Below, in pieces: positions 39,575 to 49,087 of a DNA stretch of 64,000 nucleotides (position 1 is its first letter; each line of letters opens with the position of its first letter). Origin of the DNA: Candidatus Pantoea floridensis (lineage in GTDB: Bacteria; Pseudomonadota; Gammaproteobacteria; Enterobacterales; Enterobacteriaceae); contig NZ_OCMY01000001.1 of the NCBI RefSeq assembly GCF_900215435.1, positions 3,286,001 to 3,350,000 of the forward strand. Direction: 5' to 3'. The position numbers and the translations under genes are program-made. The notes under the pieces were generated by a model, which ran no database searches, had not been told where the DNA came from, and saw only the letters and a program-made list of their open reading frames with translations.

Positions 39575-40612
39575 ATGCGTTTTCAGAATATTCTGCTGAT
39601 AGGGCTGGTGGCTTTTGCCCTGAGCGGTTGTGAAAAAAATGATAGCCAGCCAGCAATGGTGCTGGAAGGTAAAACCATGGGCACGGTCTGGCGCGTCAGC
39701 GTAGCGGGCGTGGCGTCATCACGTCATGCTGCATTGCAGCAATTGATTCAGCAGCAGTTGGATCGCGATGACGGAGAATTATCGACGTGGAAACGCGATT
39801 CGGTCTTGTCGCGCTTCAATCAGTATCAGGGCAGCGCACCGCAGGCGGTGAGCAGCGATATGGCGGACATTGTCACCATGGCGCTGCGTATTGGCAAAAT
39901 GACCGGAGGAGCAATGGACATCACCGTTGGTCCGCTGGTTAATTTGTGGGGTTTCGGCCCAACGAAGCAACCGGCGCACACGCCGACGGAGGCCGAAATC
40001 GCTGCGGCTAAAGCGCTCACCGGTTTGCAGCATCTGCACGTAATTCAGGGCGTTGAGGGACAATGGCTGCAGAAAGATCTGCCCGGCCTGTACGTGGATC
40101 TCTCCACCATGGGCGAGGGCTATGCCACCGATCATCTGGCACGTCTGATGGAGCAGCAGGGCATTACCAACTATCTGGTTTCGGTAGGGGGCGCGGTGCT
40201 GAGTCGTGGCGTTAACGCTAACCAGCAACCGTGGCGCGTGGCCATTCAGAAACCAACCGATCGTGAAAATGCGGTGGAAGCACGTGTCGATCTGCAGGGG
40301 CACGGCATCAGTACCTCAGGCAGCTATCGCAACTATTATGAACTGGACGGCAAACGCATTTCGCACGTCATCGATCCCGCAACAGGCAGGCCGATAGAGC
40401 ACAAGCTGGTTTCAGCAACCGTGATAGCGACCACCGCACTGGAAGCGGACGGCTGGGATACTGGCTTAATGGTGCTTGGCAGCGAGCGCGCCCAGGCGCT
40501 GGCGCTTAAAGAGCATCTGGCAGTCTATTTGATTAGCAAACAGGGCGATGGCTTTACGCACTGGATGTCGCCACAGTTCAAATCCTTCCTGATCGATCAG
40601 ACATCGCAGTAG
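39575..40612 (+). CDS. apbE: FAD:protein FMN transferase (ApbE lipoprotein)
   Basis: 345 aa. The signal ends in a lipobox LSGC (Cys19), so the protein is a periplasm-facing lipoprotein. ApbE attaches FMN covalently to Thr/Ser of flavoproteins such as NqrB/C and RnfG/D. Family motifs: GKTMGTVWRVS, DITVGPLVNLWGFGP, LYVDLSTMGEGYATD, ISTSGSYRNYYE and HVIDPATGRP. It is followed 14 nt later by alkB. The E. coli order is apbE-ada-alkB; ada is missing here. Confidence 0.94.
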   Translation: MRFQNILLIGLVAFALSGCEKNDSQPAMVLEGKTMGTVWRVSVAGVASSRHAALQQLIQQQLDRDDGELSTWKRDSVLSRFNQYQGSAPQAVSSDMADIVTMALRIGKMTGGAMDITVGPLVNLWGFGPTKQPAHTPTEAEIAAAKALTGLQHLHVIQGVEGQWLQKDLPGLYVDLSTMGEGYATDHLARLMEQQGITNYLVSVGGAVLSRGVNANQQPWRVAIQKPTDRENAVEARVDLQGHGISTSGSYRNYYELDGKRISHVIDPATGRPIEHKLVSATVIATTALEADGWDTGLMVLGSERAQALALKEHLAVYLISKQGDGFTHWMSPQFKSFLIDQTSQ

Positions 40613-40626
40613 TAAAGGAGGCGTAA

Positions 40627-41268
40627 ATGTTGGATTTATTTAGCGACGAAGCCCCGTGGCAAGAGCCGCTGGCCGAGGGTGCCGTGATTCTGCGGCGTCG
40701 TGCACGCGACAGTGCCGACGCGTTGCTGGCGGCGATTCACCACATTGCCGGGCAAAATCCGTTTGCTCATCGCATTACGCCTGGCGGCCATCGTATGTCG
40801 GTGGCGATGACAAACTGCGGCAATTTTGGCTGGTCAACCGATTCGCGCGGCTACCAATATACCGAACAGGATGCCAGCAGCGGGCATCTGTGGCCGCCGA
40901 TGCCTGCGCTGTTCCGCGAACTGGCGCAGCAGACGGCAGAAGAAGCCGGTTTTGCCGCTTTCAATCCCGACGCCTGCTTGATTAACCGCTATGAGCCTGG
41001 TGCCAAATTGACGCTACACCAGGATAAAGATGAGAAGGATCTGCGCCAACCGATCGTCTCTGTTTCGCTGGGTTTGCCAGCGGTGTTTCAGTTCGGCGGC
41101 TTTGAGCGTGGTGACGCCACGCAACGCGTACTGCTGGAACATGGCGATATCGTGGTGTGGGGTGGCCCTTCACGCCTGCGTTATCACGGCATTCTGCCAC
41201 TTAAACCGGGCATTCATCCGCAGGCGGGTGCTTTCCGCTACAACCTCACATTCCGCCGTGCGTTTTAG
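40627..41268 (+). CDS. alkB: Alpha-ketoglutarate-dependent DNA dioxygenase AlkB
   Basis: 213-aa Fe(II)/2-oxoglutarate dioxygenase that removes alkyl groups (1-meA, 3-meC) from DNA bases. Iron ligands His131 and Asp133 are in LTLHQDKDE and His187 in LRYHGILPL; Arg204 and Arg210 (GAFRYNLTFRRA) bind 2-oxoglutarate. Numbering matches E. coli AlkB. Ribosome-binding site AAAGGAGG. Since ada does not precede it, its adaptive-response control by Ada cannot come from an ada-alkB operon. Confidence 0.96.
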   Translation: MLDLFSDEAPWQEPLAEGAVILRRRARDSADALLAAIHHIAGQNPFAHRITPGGHRMSVAMTNCGNFGWSTDSRGYQYTEQDASSGHLWPPMPALFRELAQQTAEEAGFAAFNPDACLINRYEPGAKLTLHQDKDEKDLRQPIVSVSLGLPAVFQFGGFERGDATQRVLLEHGDIVVWGGPSRLRYHGILPLKPGIHPQAGAFRYNLTFRRAF

Positions 41269-41283
41269 ACTTTTATTTTTGTC

Positions 41284-41317
41284 GCGGCGCAATTTATTGC
41301 GCGATAAATCGCGCCGC
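41284..41317. repeat. Compound palindrome downstream of alkB
   Basis: An outer stem GCGGCGC/GCGCCGC encloses two mutually exclusive inner stems, GCGCAA/TTGCGC and GCGCGAT/ATCGCGC. The structure has the form of a dispersed repetitive unit and differs from the GGTCGCCAT type. It may end the alkB transcript. Confidence 0.55.
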
Positions 41318-41434
41318 TGTAAAGGTGCGATGAAAAGCGTTTTGCTAAGGGAAATACGGGATGAGAATTATTCTTGCTATCAGCGGGGGCGACATTAAAC
41401 TGCAGGCTGCTTTATTGAACGCTGGAATTTTTTA

Positions 41435-43087
41435 ATGGCATTGCTGCATGTAGTTTATCGCCAGTACCGCTGGCCTTTTATTGGTGTCATTCTTCTCACG
41501 CTGCTGAGTGCCGTGCTCGGTATCGGCCTGATTGCCTATATCAACAACGAACTGATCGTTGCGGTAAATACCTCGATTTCTGTCCTGCCGAGTTTCCTTG
41601 GCCAGCTGTTCTTGCTGATGGCGGTTACGCTTGGCTCACAGCTGGCGCTGACCATGCTCGGCCACCATTTTGTCTGGCGTCTGCGCGGCGAATTCATTAA
41701 ACGTATTCTCGATACGCGCGTAGAGCGCATTGAACAGATTGGTAATGCTCAGCTATTGGCCGGCCTCACCAGCGATGTACGCGCCATCACCATTGCCTTT
41801 GTGCGTTTACCGGAGCTGATTCAGGGCATCATTATTACCCTGGGGTCGGCACTTTATCTCGCCTGGCTCTCGCCGAAGATGCTGCTGATCACCAGCCTGT
41901 GGCTGGTGGTAACGCTGGTTGGCGGCTGGCTGCTGGTGTCACGGGTTTATCAGCACATGGCTAAGCTGCGCGAGGTTGAAGATGAGCTGTACCGTGACTT
42001 CCAAACCATTATTGAAGGACGTAAAGAGCTGCAGCTCAACCGTGAACGCGCGCAGCTGATTTACGAAACCGTGTATCAGGAAAATGCCAAAAGCTATCGC
42101 CATCACATTGTACGTGCCGATACCTTCCATCTTAGCGCGGTGAATTGGTCGAATATTATGATGCTGGGCGCAATTGGCATTGTGTTCTTTATGGCTAATG
42201 GCCTTGGCTGGGCCAACACCGCCGTCGCGGCAACCTATTCACTGACGCTGCTCTTCCTGCGCACGCCGCTGCTGGCGGCGGTTGGCGCCTTGCCGACGCT
42301 GCTGAGCGCACAGGTGGCGTTCCGCAAGCTCAATACTTTTGAACTGGCGCCGTATAATGAAGCGTTCAAAGCATTGCCTAACGTCAGCGACTGGCAAACG
42401 TTAGAGCTAAGCGATGTCTGCTTCCATTATGGCGAGCGCGGCTTCCAGGTTGGACCCATTAACCTGACGCTGCGTCGCGGGGAATTGGTGTTTCTGATTG
42501 GCGGCAACGGCAGCGGAAAATCCACATTAGCCATGCTGCTCACCGGCCTTTATCAACCGCAATCGGGCAGTTTGTTACTTGATGGCAAGGTGGTTGACTG
42601 GCATAACCTCGAAGCCTATCGCAAACACTTCTCGGCGGTGTTCACCGATGTGCACCTGTTTGACCGGTTAATCGGCCATCAAGGTCAACCGGCTAATCCG
42701 GCGCTGGTGCAGCAGTGGCTGGAACGTTTAAAGATGCAGGATAAGCTCAAGCTGGAAGGCAACAGGGTGCTGAATCTGCAGCTGTCGAAAGGACAGAGCA
42801 AGCGTCTGGCGCTGCTGCTGGCGGCCGCGGAGGAGCGTGATATTTTGCTGCTCGACGAATGGGCGGCGGATCAGGATCCGCATTTCCGGCGCATCTTCTA
42901 CCGCGAGCTATTGCCGTGGTTACAAGCTTCAGGCAAAACGGTGTTCGCCATCAGCCACGACGATCATTACTTTATTCATGCCAATCGTCTGCTGGAGATG
43001 CGCGAAGGGCAGCTGAGCGAGTTGACTGGCAATGAACGCGACATGGCCACGCTGGATGCGGTGCAACGTACCGATACCGGGCATTGA
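41435..43087 (+). CDS. yojI: ABC transporter YojI (peptide exporter)
   Basis: 550-aa fused ABC exporter, orthologous in place and sequence to E. coli YojI, which exports the antibacterial peptide microcin J25 with TolC and thereby gives resistance. Six-helix membrane domain at the N-terminus (~1-300), ATPase with Walker [10 protein letters not shown], a degenerate signature ([13 protein letters not shown]) and Walker [14 protein letters not shown]. Degeneracy of the LSGGQ motif is shared with YojI/cyclic peptide exporters. A terminator lies 122 nt downstream. Confidence 0.93.
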   Translation: MALLHVVYRQYRWPFIGVILLTLLSAVLGIGLIAYINNELIVAVNTSISVLPSFLGQLFLLMAVTLGSQLALTMLGHHFVWRLRGEFIKRILDTRVERIEQIGNAQLLAGLTSDVRAITIAFVRLPELIQGIIITLGSALYLAWLSPKMLLITSLWLVVTLVGGWLLVSRVYQHMAKLREVEDELYRDFQTIIEGRKELQLNRERAQLIYETVYQENAKSYRHHIVRADTFHLSAVNWSNIMMLGAIGIVFFMANGLGWANTAVAATYSLTLLFLRTPLLAAVGALPTLLSAQVAFRKLNTFELAPYNEAFKALPNVSDWQTLELSDVCFHYGERGFQVGPINLTLRRGELVFLIGGNGSGKSTLAMLLTGLYQPQSGSLLLDGKVVDWHNLEAYRKHFSAVFTDVHLFDRLIGHQGQPANPALVQQWLERLKMQDKLKLEGNRVLNLQLSKGQSKRLALLLAAAEERDILLLDEWAADQDPHFRRIFYRELLPWLQASGKTVFAISHDDHYFIHANRLLEMREGQLSELTGNERDMATLDAVQRTDTGH

Positions 43088-43209
43088 TGTTAGCCGGGAA
43101 AGCTTAGCGAAAACCCTTATTGGGCAAGGCGTTGCGCAGGGAGTAAAGTCACTCGCAGCAGAAATCCTCGTTTCTGCGTCCCTAAACATTTCTGTCGTCT
43201 TGTGTTGTC

Positions 43210-43243
43210 ACCGGCTCAGGGGAATTTCTGAGCCGGTTTTTTA
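43210..43243. terminator. Terminator between yojI and the PPTase gene
   Basis: Stem ACCGGCTCAG/CTGAGCCGGT (10 bp, perfect), loop of 8 nt, then TTTTTTATTTT on the plus strand. It overlaps the end of the minus-strand PPTase gene. Confidence 0.88.
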
Positions 43244-43966
43244 TTTTGTCGGCAACGGATGGATAAGCAGCGTCGTAACGTGCCCTGCGTGGAGCCAGAA
43301 GCGCGCCTGTAAGCGGGTATTGCTGGCAAAAGCTGTAGAGAAATCATGCGTTAGCCGCAGCTGAGCGATGCCTTGCGTGATGTCCAGTCCTACGAGTTCC
43401 GCCTGCAGAAAATCCATTGGCTGGTGCAGCTGCGGCCACAGCGCTTTATATAAACTCTCTTTCAGCGAAAACAGCAGCGTAGCCGCCTGTGCAAAGGGCA
43501 AAGGTTGCGCCAATAGTCGCCGCTTTTCATGCTTGCTCATCAACAAATCGGCCGTTTCCTCTGCGGTTTCCTCTGCCATCACCTGCTCCACATCCACTCC
43601 AAGACTCAGCGGCTCACGCGTTGCGGCTACCACGGCAATGTTATGCGTATGCGATAGTGATCCCTGCATGCCGGCTGGCCACAGCGGTGAACGATCGGGC
43701 GCATTACGCAAGACAAAGCCAGGTAAACCGAGTTGCGCCACGCTTTGCTGAACCAGCCAGCGGCTCGCCAGATGTTCGGCTTTACGCTTTTTCACGGCAC
43801 CTTGTAGCGATTCAGGCAGCGGCAAATGCCACGCCTGATGCAGATCGCTATGCCAATGGTTTTGATCGAATTCACACCAGGCGATCGGCAAGCTATCCCG
43901 CGTAATACCGGCGGCGCGGATAAAGGCAGAAGAGGGCAGCGCAAGGGATGTTTGAGAGGGAAACAT
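43241..43966 (-). CDS. EntD-like 4'-phosphopantetheinyl transferase
   Basis: 241-aa Sfp/EntD-type transferase that loads the phosphopantetheine arm on carrier proteins of NRPS/PKS or fatty-acid type. Motifs in order: VKKRKAEHLASRWL (EntD N-terminal motif), GSLSHTHNIAVVA, LGVDVEQVM (Mg-binding Asp/Glu) and LLFSLKESLYKALWPQ (catalytic). No NRPS, siderophore or PKS gene lies nearby, so it is a stand-alone activator whose target is outside the window. It need not be EntD itself. Confidence 0.85.
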   Translation of the reverse strand: MFPSQTSLALPSSAFIRAAGITRDSLPIAWCEFDQNHWHSDLHQAWHLPLPESLQGAVKKRKAEHLASRWLVQQSVAQLGLPGFVLRNAPDRSPLWPAGMQGSLSHTHNIAVVAATREPLSLGVDVEQVMAEETAEETADLLMSKHEKRRLLAQPLPFAQAATLLFSLKESLYKALWPQLHQPMDFLQAELVGLDITQGIAQLRLTHDFSTAFASNTRLQARFWLHAGHVTTLLIHPLPTK

Positions 43967-44043
43967 AAAAAATCACGGCTGACGGAAAACGTAGTTTTAC
44001 CAGTCAGCCGGATGGAGAGCAAGCTAAAGGGGCTCGCTCACTT

Positions 44044-44331
44044 TTAGTTATTCGGGGGAATTGCCATACCTTTAATCTGCACCACAAAGTGCTGATGACC
44101 TTTGGTGATGCGCGCGCCCCGATCGCACCAGCGCGTGGCCAGACGGAAGAAGTCGTCGCTGCCGATATCGTAAGCCAGTTCCACTTTATTGATACCCGAG
44201 TGCAGCAGCTCTTCCGCATCCTGCAGGTTTTTTGCTTTGATGACCATAATGGTTTCCATCGAAAAAACAGGAGTCCTAAGAGTAAGAGAAGTCTGTGACA
44301 TTTTTGTTTCAGTTTGATGAAGTGCTGTCAC
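44044..44331 (-). CDS. Conserved-looking small protein, function unknown
   Basis: Not recognised. 95 aa if translated from GTG at 44331 (GGAG 4 nt upstream), or 71 aa from ATG at 44259 (METIMVIKAKNLQDAEELL). The C-terminal part looks folded and non-repetitive (ELAYDIGSDDFFRLATRWCDRG, given here in part, and ITKGHQHFVVQIKGMAI). GC content and codon use match the core genome, and it ends just beyond the PPTase gene's start. It lies just outside the tRNA-Pro island. Confidence 0.6.
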   Translation of the reverse strand: MTALHQTETKMSQTSLTLRTPVFSMETIMVIKAKNLQDAEELLHSGINKVELAYDIGSDDFFRLATRWCDRGARITKGHQHFVVQIKGMAIPPNN

Positions 44332-44565
44332 AATTCTCCAAAAATGTGATCTGGCTCGGCTCGGTTGCTTTCGGTAAGTTACTGATTTTTTTGATGAGAA
44401 TGATGATTTTGTTGGCGTAATTCTGATTGTTTCGACGTGATATGAAGGGTGTTAGAAGGGGATGAGGCCGAGTGGTGAACTCACAAGGATAAAGGGTTAC
44501 GTCATCATTTAGAAAACAGCTTTTGAAAGTGCTGGTTACGACCTGCCGCTCTGTGAAATTCAGGC

Positions 44566-44593
44566 AAAAAAAAGCAGCCATAAAGGCTGCTTT
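44566..44593 (-). terminator. Ancestral tRNA-Pro terminator, displaced by the island
   Basis: On the minus strand: stem AAAGCAGCC/GGCTGCTTT with a 5-nt loop and then eight U (44566-44573). It lies 10 nt beyond the left att repeat. Before integration this would have stood directly downstream of the tRNA-Pro gene that now ends 6.3 kb away. Confidence 0.75.
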
Positions 44594-44602
44594 CTTCGGG
44601 AT

Positions 44603-44627
44603 TTTGGTCGGCACGAGAGGATTTGAA
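44603..44627. repeat. Left att direct repeat of the tRNA-Pro island
   Basis: 25 bp, beginning TTTGGTCGGCACGAGAGG, identical to 50869-50893, which includes the last 23 nt of the tRNA-Pro gene with its CCA. This is the usual target of tyrosine integrases. Confidence 0.92.
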
Positions 44628-44682
44628 TTTTATCTTTAACTTGCTGTTTATTATGTATTTATACAGTAATTATCTTACTTGA

Positions 44683-44705
44683 TATGCCTAATGGTATGCC
44701 TAAAT
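44683..44705 (+). repeat. Left arm-type repeat (TATGCC units)
   Basis: TATGCCTAATGGTATGCC followed by TAAAT; 21 of 23 bases match 50718-50740 near the other island end. It is built of two TATGCC units and probably binds the N-terminal domain of the island integrase. Confidence 0.65.
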
Positions 44706-44978
44706 ATTTTTTATAGTATTGTTGCCGTTAATATGAAAAGCATGAATTTAAAGTTGGTCATAAAACCAACACGAAGTAATCCATTAACATAAGGAAAATA
44801 AAAAGAATTTATTAATGGAAGATTGGAAAAAAAAGGACAGTTATGTTTATATTTTAAGTCATTGAAATAAAAGGATATAAAATAAAATTTGGCTTTAATG
44901 TGGTTATAGGAAATTACTTCGCCTTGTCATTACATCTGATATTGATAAAATCTTAATCAATCAAGTAATTCTTATGCA

Positions 44979-44984
44979 TATACT
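44979..44984 (+). promoter_or_regulatory. Likely -10 box of the hamA-like gene
   Basis: TATACT 33 bp upstream of the ATG. No strong -35 is seen at 17 bp, only AT-rich sequence. The ribosome-binding site AAGGGAAG lies 6 nt from the start. Confidence 0.4.
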
Positions 44985-45017
44985 AAAATAGCATAAAGTT
45001 TATGAAGGGAAGTAAAC

Positions 45018-45899
45018 ATGGATAACATGTTGAAATTAAGGACAAAAAATCAGATTTTCAAGTATGAAGTCCCTCTTACAGGCTGTGGGATTCACGACAG
45101 TACATTCACTTTAGACTTTGAAGAAGGAATCTATAGGCAAAATGATCTCGTTGGTCTCATAAGAGATGTAGTACCTTACTTTTCATTAACACAAAGTGAA
45201 CTGGAAGAATTAGAAATATCAGAGTTGCATCGGAGGAGTTTCACTCGTATCTCTGATGCAAGAAAGCAGTCAAAAGGAGATTATGGTGAGCTTCTTTTAT
45301 ATCTGATTCTGAGTATCTTTTATGATGTCCCTAAGTTTGTTACAAAAGCGCGTTTAAGATCAATCACAAGAGAACAAATCAAAGGGTTTGACTGCGCTCA
45401 TTTTTCATTAGATGGAGAAAAAGTTACTTTATGGTTAGGAGAAGCTAAGTTTCATAAAACGCTTAGTAATGCAATCTCGTCAGCACTCGAATCGCTCACA
45501 GAGCATATAGGTGATAAAAATAGAATTAAGAGTGAATTGAGGTTGCTTGGAGGAGAGATTGAAATCAATAAATCATTAGATGAAAATGCCTATTATAAGT
45601 TAAAAAGTTACGTGGATGGTGGTAAATCACTGGATTCAATCGATATAGCCGTTCCGGTATTGCTTACTTACGATAGTAAATATATATCTTCATGTAATGG
45701 GAATAAAAGTACATCTATAAAAAGTGAACCATTTCTTTCCGAGGTCAAAAAAGAGTTACAGACTCATTTCGAGACCATTTATAAAAAGACATGGCCTGAA
45801 GATAAAAATATTAGGTTGGTGTTTTTTCTTTTCCCTTTCGAAAGCGTAACAGAATTAAAAGAAAAAATCGAAATGGTAGAAATGGCGATGAGGTTCTGA
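45018..45899 (+). CDS. hamA: Hachiman HamA-like nuclease (DUF1837)
   Basis: 293 aa. A DUF1837-type PD-(D/E)xK nuclease is indicated by GDYGE (87-91), GFD (123-125) and WLGEAKF (139-145), with Glu142 and Lys144 as the E-x-K pair. In Hachiman, HamA is the DNA-degrading effector held by the helicase HamB. The next gene, 10 nt downstream, encodes a superfamily II helicase, which is the defining pair. Codon use is AT-rich, unlike the flanking core genes. The active site appears intact, so any failure of the system would come from the partner gene. The family call is from motif and context memory, not a search. Confidence 0.82.
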   Translation: MDNMLKLRTKNQIFKYEVPLTGCGIHDSTFTLDFEEGIYRQNDLVGLIRDVVPYFSLTQSELEELEISELHRRSFTRISDARKQSKGDYGELLLYLILSIFYDVPKFVTKARLRSITREQIKGFDCAHFSLDGEKVTLWLGEAKFHKTLSNAISSALESLTEHIGDKNRIKSELRLLGGEIEINKSLDENAYYKLKSYVDGGKSLDSIDIAVPVLLTYDSKYISSCNGNKSTSIKSEPFLSEVKKELQTHFETIYKKTWPEDKNIRLVFFLFPFESVTELKEKIEMVEMAMRF

Positions 45900-45909
45900 A
45901 GGAAATATT

Positions 45910-48156
45910 ATGGAAAATATTTACGATATCGAAATTGAACTCTATGAACTATTTAAAGATAAAGGTCAACTTGATTTCGAAAGAATAGAAAACGCTCTCA
46001 TTCTAATTTACAGAGAATTGGACAACTCTGAGAATTATAATTTATGTGTGAAGTTAATATGCTTTATAGCGGATAAAAAGATTAAGGATAAAATGATTCA
46101 GCAGTTACTTCATGATTGCATCGTTAAATCCAGAATATTTATGTATGATGATATGCTTTCACGTAATGAAATAAACTACAATCCAGAGGTGTCTCCACAG
46201 GATATATTTTTGAGGGGTTTTTATACAAGTTCGAAATCAGAAACGACTTTAACGAAACCTCAAAAGGAAATCTTTAATTCATTTCAAAAAAATAAACGCT
46301 TAATAGTAAGTGCTCCTACCTCTTTCGGTAAAACTAGAATTATCAGAGAAATCATATCGCATAACACCTACAAAGTTATCGTGATAATAATGCCAACCAT
46401 ATCATTGTTATCAGAGGCATATCATGACTTCAAAAATGAATTCAACACTGAATACCTTGTATCAAAGTCATCAAAAATAAAAATAAGCAATGAGAAGAAA
46501 TATATTCTTGTTCTAACCCCTGAGCGTATGAGCGTACTTATTCAGGATAACCCCTCACTGGAAATAGATTTTTTTGTAATGGATGAGGTTTACAAGGCAG
46601 ACTACAAACTCAATGATGAAAGATTCAGAGTTTTTGCAGATGTACTATATAGATTAACAAAGAATGGTGCTGATTTATATCTTATCGGTCCCTACATAAA
46701 TGACTTTAGTAAGAAGTTTAGAGAAAAATTCCATATTACCATGTTGAAGTATGATCTTGAGATAGTACAAAAGGATTACTATGAGTTTGATTATATAAAT
46801 TCACGGGGAATAAAGGAAGTTGAAGGTGTTGTTCTAAAAATAATAGGCGATAAGTACAAAAACTTGTTAAGAGTTACACGGAAAAGCAATGTGGACGGTA
46901 AGTTTTTAATTTATCGCTATCAGAAAAGATATGTAGAACAGTTGGCCGAGAAATTTTTAGAAGATTTACCGTTAGTTCCGTTCAATCAAGAGTTGATAAA
47001 TTATTTGGAGCAAAATATTTCTAAAACGTGGTCTCTAAATGATTGTTTAAAAAAAGGTGTTGCATTCCATCATGGGGCAATGCCAAGACATATTCAAGAT
47101 TTAATCATAGATGAATTTAACTCATCCGAAGGAGATTTGAAATATCTTTTTTGTACTACGTCTTTGACTGAAGGAGTAAATTCAACAGCAAAGAATGTTA
47201 TTTTATATGACTTAAAGATTGGAAATGGCGAGCCATTAGCTAACTTAGATAGAAGAAACATTGAGGGACGAGCAGGACGGTTTATGCGTCACTTTCTTGG
47301 CAGGGTGTTCTATTTTGAAAAAGTAGAGTAGGAATTAGATAAAGTTACCAATGTTGAAATAGAATTTGTTGATAGCACAACGCCGAATATGGAGACTTTA
47401 GTTCAATTAGAAGAACGCGACATAACAGATGAACAGAAGGCAGAATTTGCTAAATTTGTACAGTCATTAAACGAACAAAACATTCCTCTTGCGTTATTGA
47501 AAGAAAATAAGTTTGTAAGCATAACAGGTCAGATTGCGCTGATTAATCATCTGAGAAATATCAGCAATTTTGAACTTTATCACTATACCTCACAGAGACC
47601 TACATTAGATAAAACAGAAGCTATCTTAAGTGTGATTTATGACCACTTATTCACTGAAAATAATAAAGGACAGAGGTTCAATAATGAGAACAGTGAGTAT
47701 GGTAAAAAAATTCTTCTGGATTTAACTAAGTACTACATATATCAGCAACCAACTTTCCATGCATTGCTAAACTCAAGCACAATGAAGTATTTAAGTCCAA
47801 ATGAAAATGCAAGGATTAGACTTACATTTGACACAATAACAAAATACTTTGAGTTTATCTGGCCCCGTTACTTTAAAGCTTTCGAGGTTATATTTAATTT
47901 TGTTGCAATTGAAAAGAACAAAAAACCACTGAGTTTAGATTATATAGTTGCATTACTCGAATATGGAACTAATGAGAATCACGAAATAATCTTGAGGGAT
48001 GCTGGGATACCTAGGGAGATGATTGGTAAACTTTCAGAGTTTTTCATTTCTTGTGAAAACTTTCAAGAAGTCCAAGAGGTATTTAATAAAATCAGAGGAC
48101 AGGTTAAGTCTAGGTTGAGTGAAATCGAGTATAAAATATTTTGTAAATATGTCTAA
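45910..48156 (+). pseudogene. hamB: Hachiman HamB-like SF2 helicase, interrupted by in-frame TAG
   Basis: One frame of 748 codons, broken only by TAG at 47329-47331. The first 473 residues hold the whole helicase core: Walker A APTSFGKT (Lys141), motif Ia MPTISLLSE, DEVY box VMDEVYKAD (225-228), motif V TTSLTEGVNS and motif VI RRNIEGRAGR (Ski2-like). The 274 codons after the stop continue in frame to TAA/TCT-rich sequence ending KIFCKYV and give the C-terminal domain. The next ATG (47389) has no ribosome-binding site, so restart is unlikely. The cell makes either a core-only helicase or, by amber readthrough, the full protein. I class it as a pseudogene with reservation. Confidence 0.78.
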
Positions 48157-48191
48157 TGTATTTGAAAAGCATAAAATAATAGGGCATGGGC

Positions 48192-48723
48192 ATGAAAAAC
48201 TGGTCAACAGAAGACACCAAAGCCGTCAAAACATGGCTGGACATTGAAAACTACAAAAGATTTGAAGAAATCACGCTTTTGGGCAAGAGCGCTCCTTTTT
48301 AAGCCATGGCCTACTGAAGAAGAAAAGGTCGGGCTTGGGGGATACATGAGACAAATCTTCAACGGAAAGCCCATGTTATTCAGATCTGAACAACTCGACT
48401 ACATGGAAGATGACCACACCCTTCAGAGTCCCCCTCATATCTTTGTTACGGATATAACAAGGCTTGCTGAACTCAGCATAACCGCATTGAGAGTTAATCT
48501 CATCTCTTGGGAGCAGGGAAGTGACGAGTATGGTGTTAACTTGCCTCAACACGATGCTTATGTTTCAACTGTCATGTCAGCAATATGTGAGAAAACAGTT
48601 CTTCTGGAAATCGATCTTGCCAGTGGTACAGACGACGAAATTGCAGAGTCAATCAAAACAGCACTTCCGCAATGGCGGAGCGTGAAAGGCATAAAAGCAG
48701 ACGAGTCAGGTGCGGTACGCTTC
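48192..48723 (+). pseudogene. Frameshifted, IS-truncated gene of unknown function
   Basis: A good start (MKNWSTEDTKAVKTWLDIENY) runs 36 codons to a stop at 48300-48302. The +1 frame then stays open from ~48244 and reads LLFKPWPTEEEKVGLGG to GADESGAVRF-like sequence, where the TGA stop is formed by the first three bases of the IS. The protein thus has a frameshift (or small deletion) near 48270-48300 and a lost C-terminus. It resembles proteins that accompany integrases on islands (possibly DUF6387), but I am not sure of that. Confidence 0.6.
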
Positions 48724-48794
48724 TGACCTGCTCCCCGTTGATTAACACACCGCGATGTTAGTAATGTCTTCATAAACCACATGAGGACATCCCC

Positions 48795-49058
48795 ATGAAG
48801 AAGCGTTTTTCTGACGAACAGATCATCAGTATTCTCCGCGAGGCCGAGGCTGGCATTTCCGCCCGTGAGCTTTGCCGTAAGCATGCTATTTCTGACGCAA
48901 CCTTTTACACCTGGCGTAAGAAGTTTGGGGGCATGGAAGTCCCTGAAGTAAAACGCCTTAAGTCGCTTGAAGAAGAGAACGCCCGTCTCAAGAAGTTGCT
49001 TGCAGAAGCTATGCTGGATAAGGAAGCATTACAGGTAGCGTTGGGCCGAAAGTACTGA
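48795..49058 (+). CDS. IS3-family transposase OrfA
   Basis: 87 aa: N-terminal HTH ([22 protein letters not shown], given in part; [17 protein letters not shown]) and a C-terminal leucine-zipper-like helix ([20 protein letters not shown]). It is expected to form the OrfAB fusion by -1 frameshifting near the CCGAAAG before its stop, since the orfB frame is open there. Confidence 0.94.
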   Translation: MKKRFSDEQIISILREAEAGISARELCRKHAISDATFYTWRKKFGGMEVPEVKRLKSLEEENARLKKLLAEAMLDKEALQVALGRKY

Positions 49059-49087
49059 CGACAGACCACAAGCGGGAAGCTGTTGTA

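Noticed and set aside
43088..43209. Possible small RNA between yojI and its terminator
   Set aside because: A terminator is present, but I see no convincing promoter and know no RNA family that fits; more likely the 3' UTR of yojI.
44309..44614. Minus-strand frame of 101 codons just left of the island
   Set aside because: No ribosome-binding site, runs through the tRNA terminator and att repeat, low-complexity composition.
47389..48156. Separate gene for the C-terminal part of the HamB-like protein
   Set aside because: No ribosome-binding site precedes the ATG at 47389, and the frame is continuous with the helicase across a single TAG; a nonsense mutation or readthrough is simpler.
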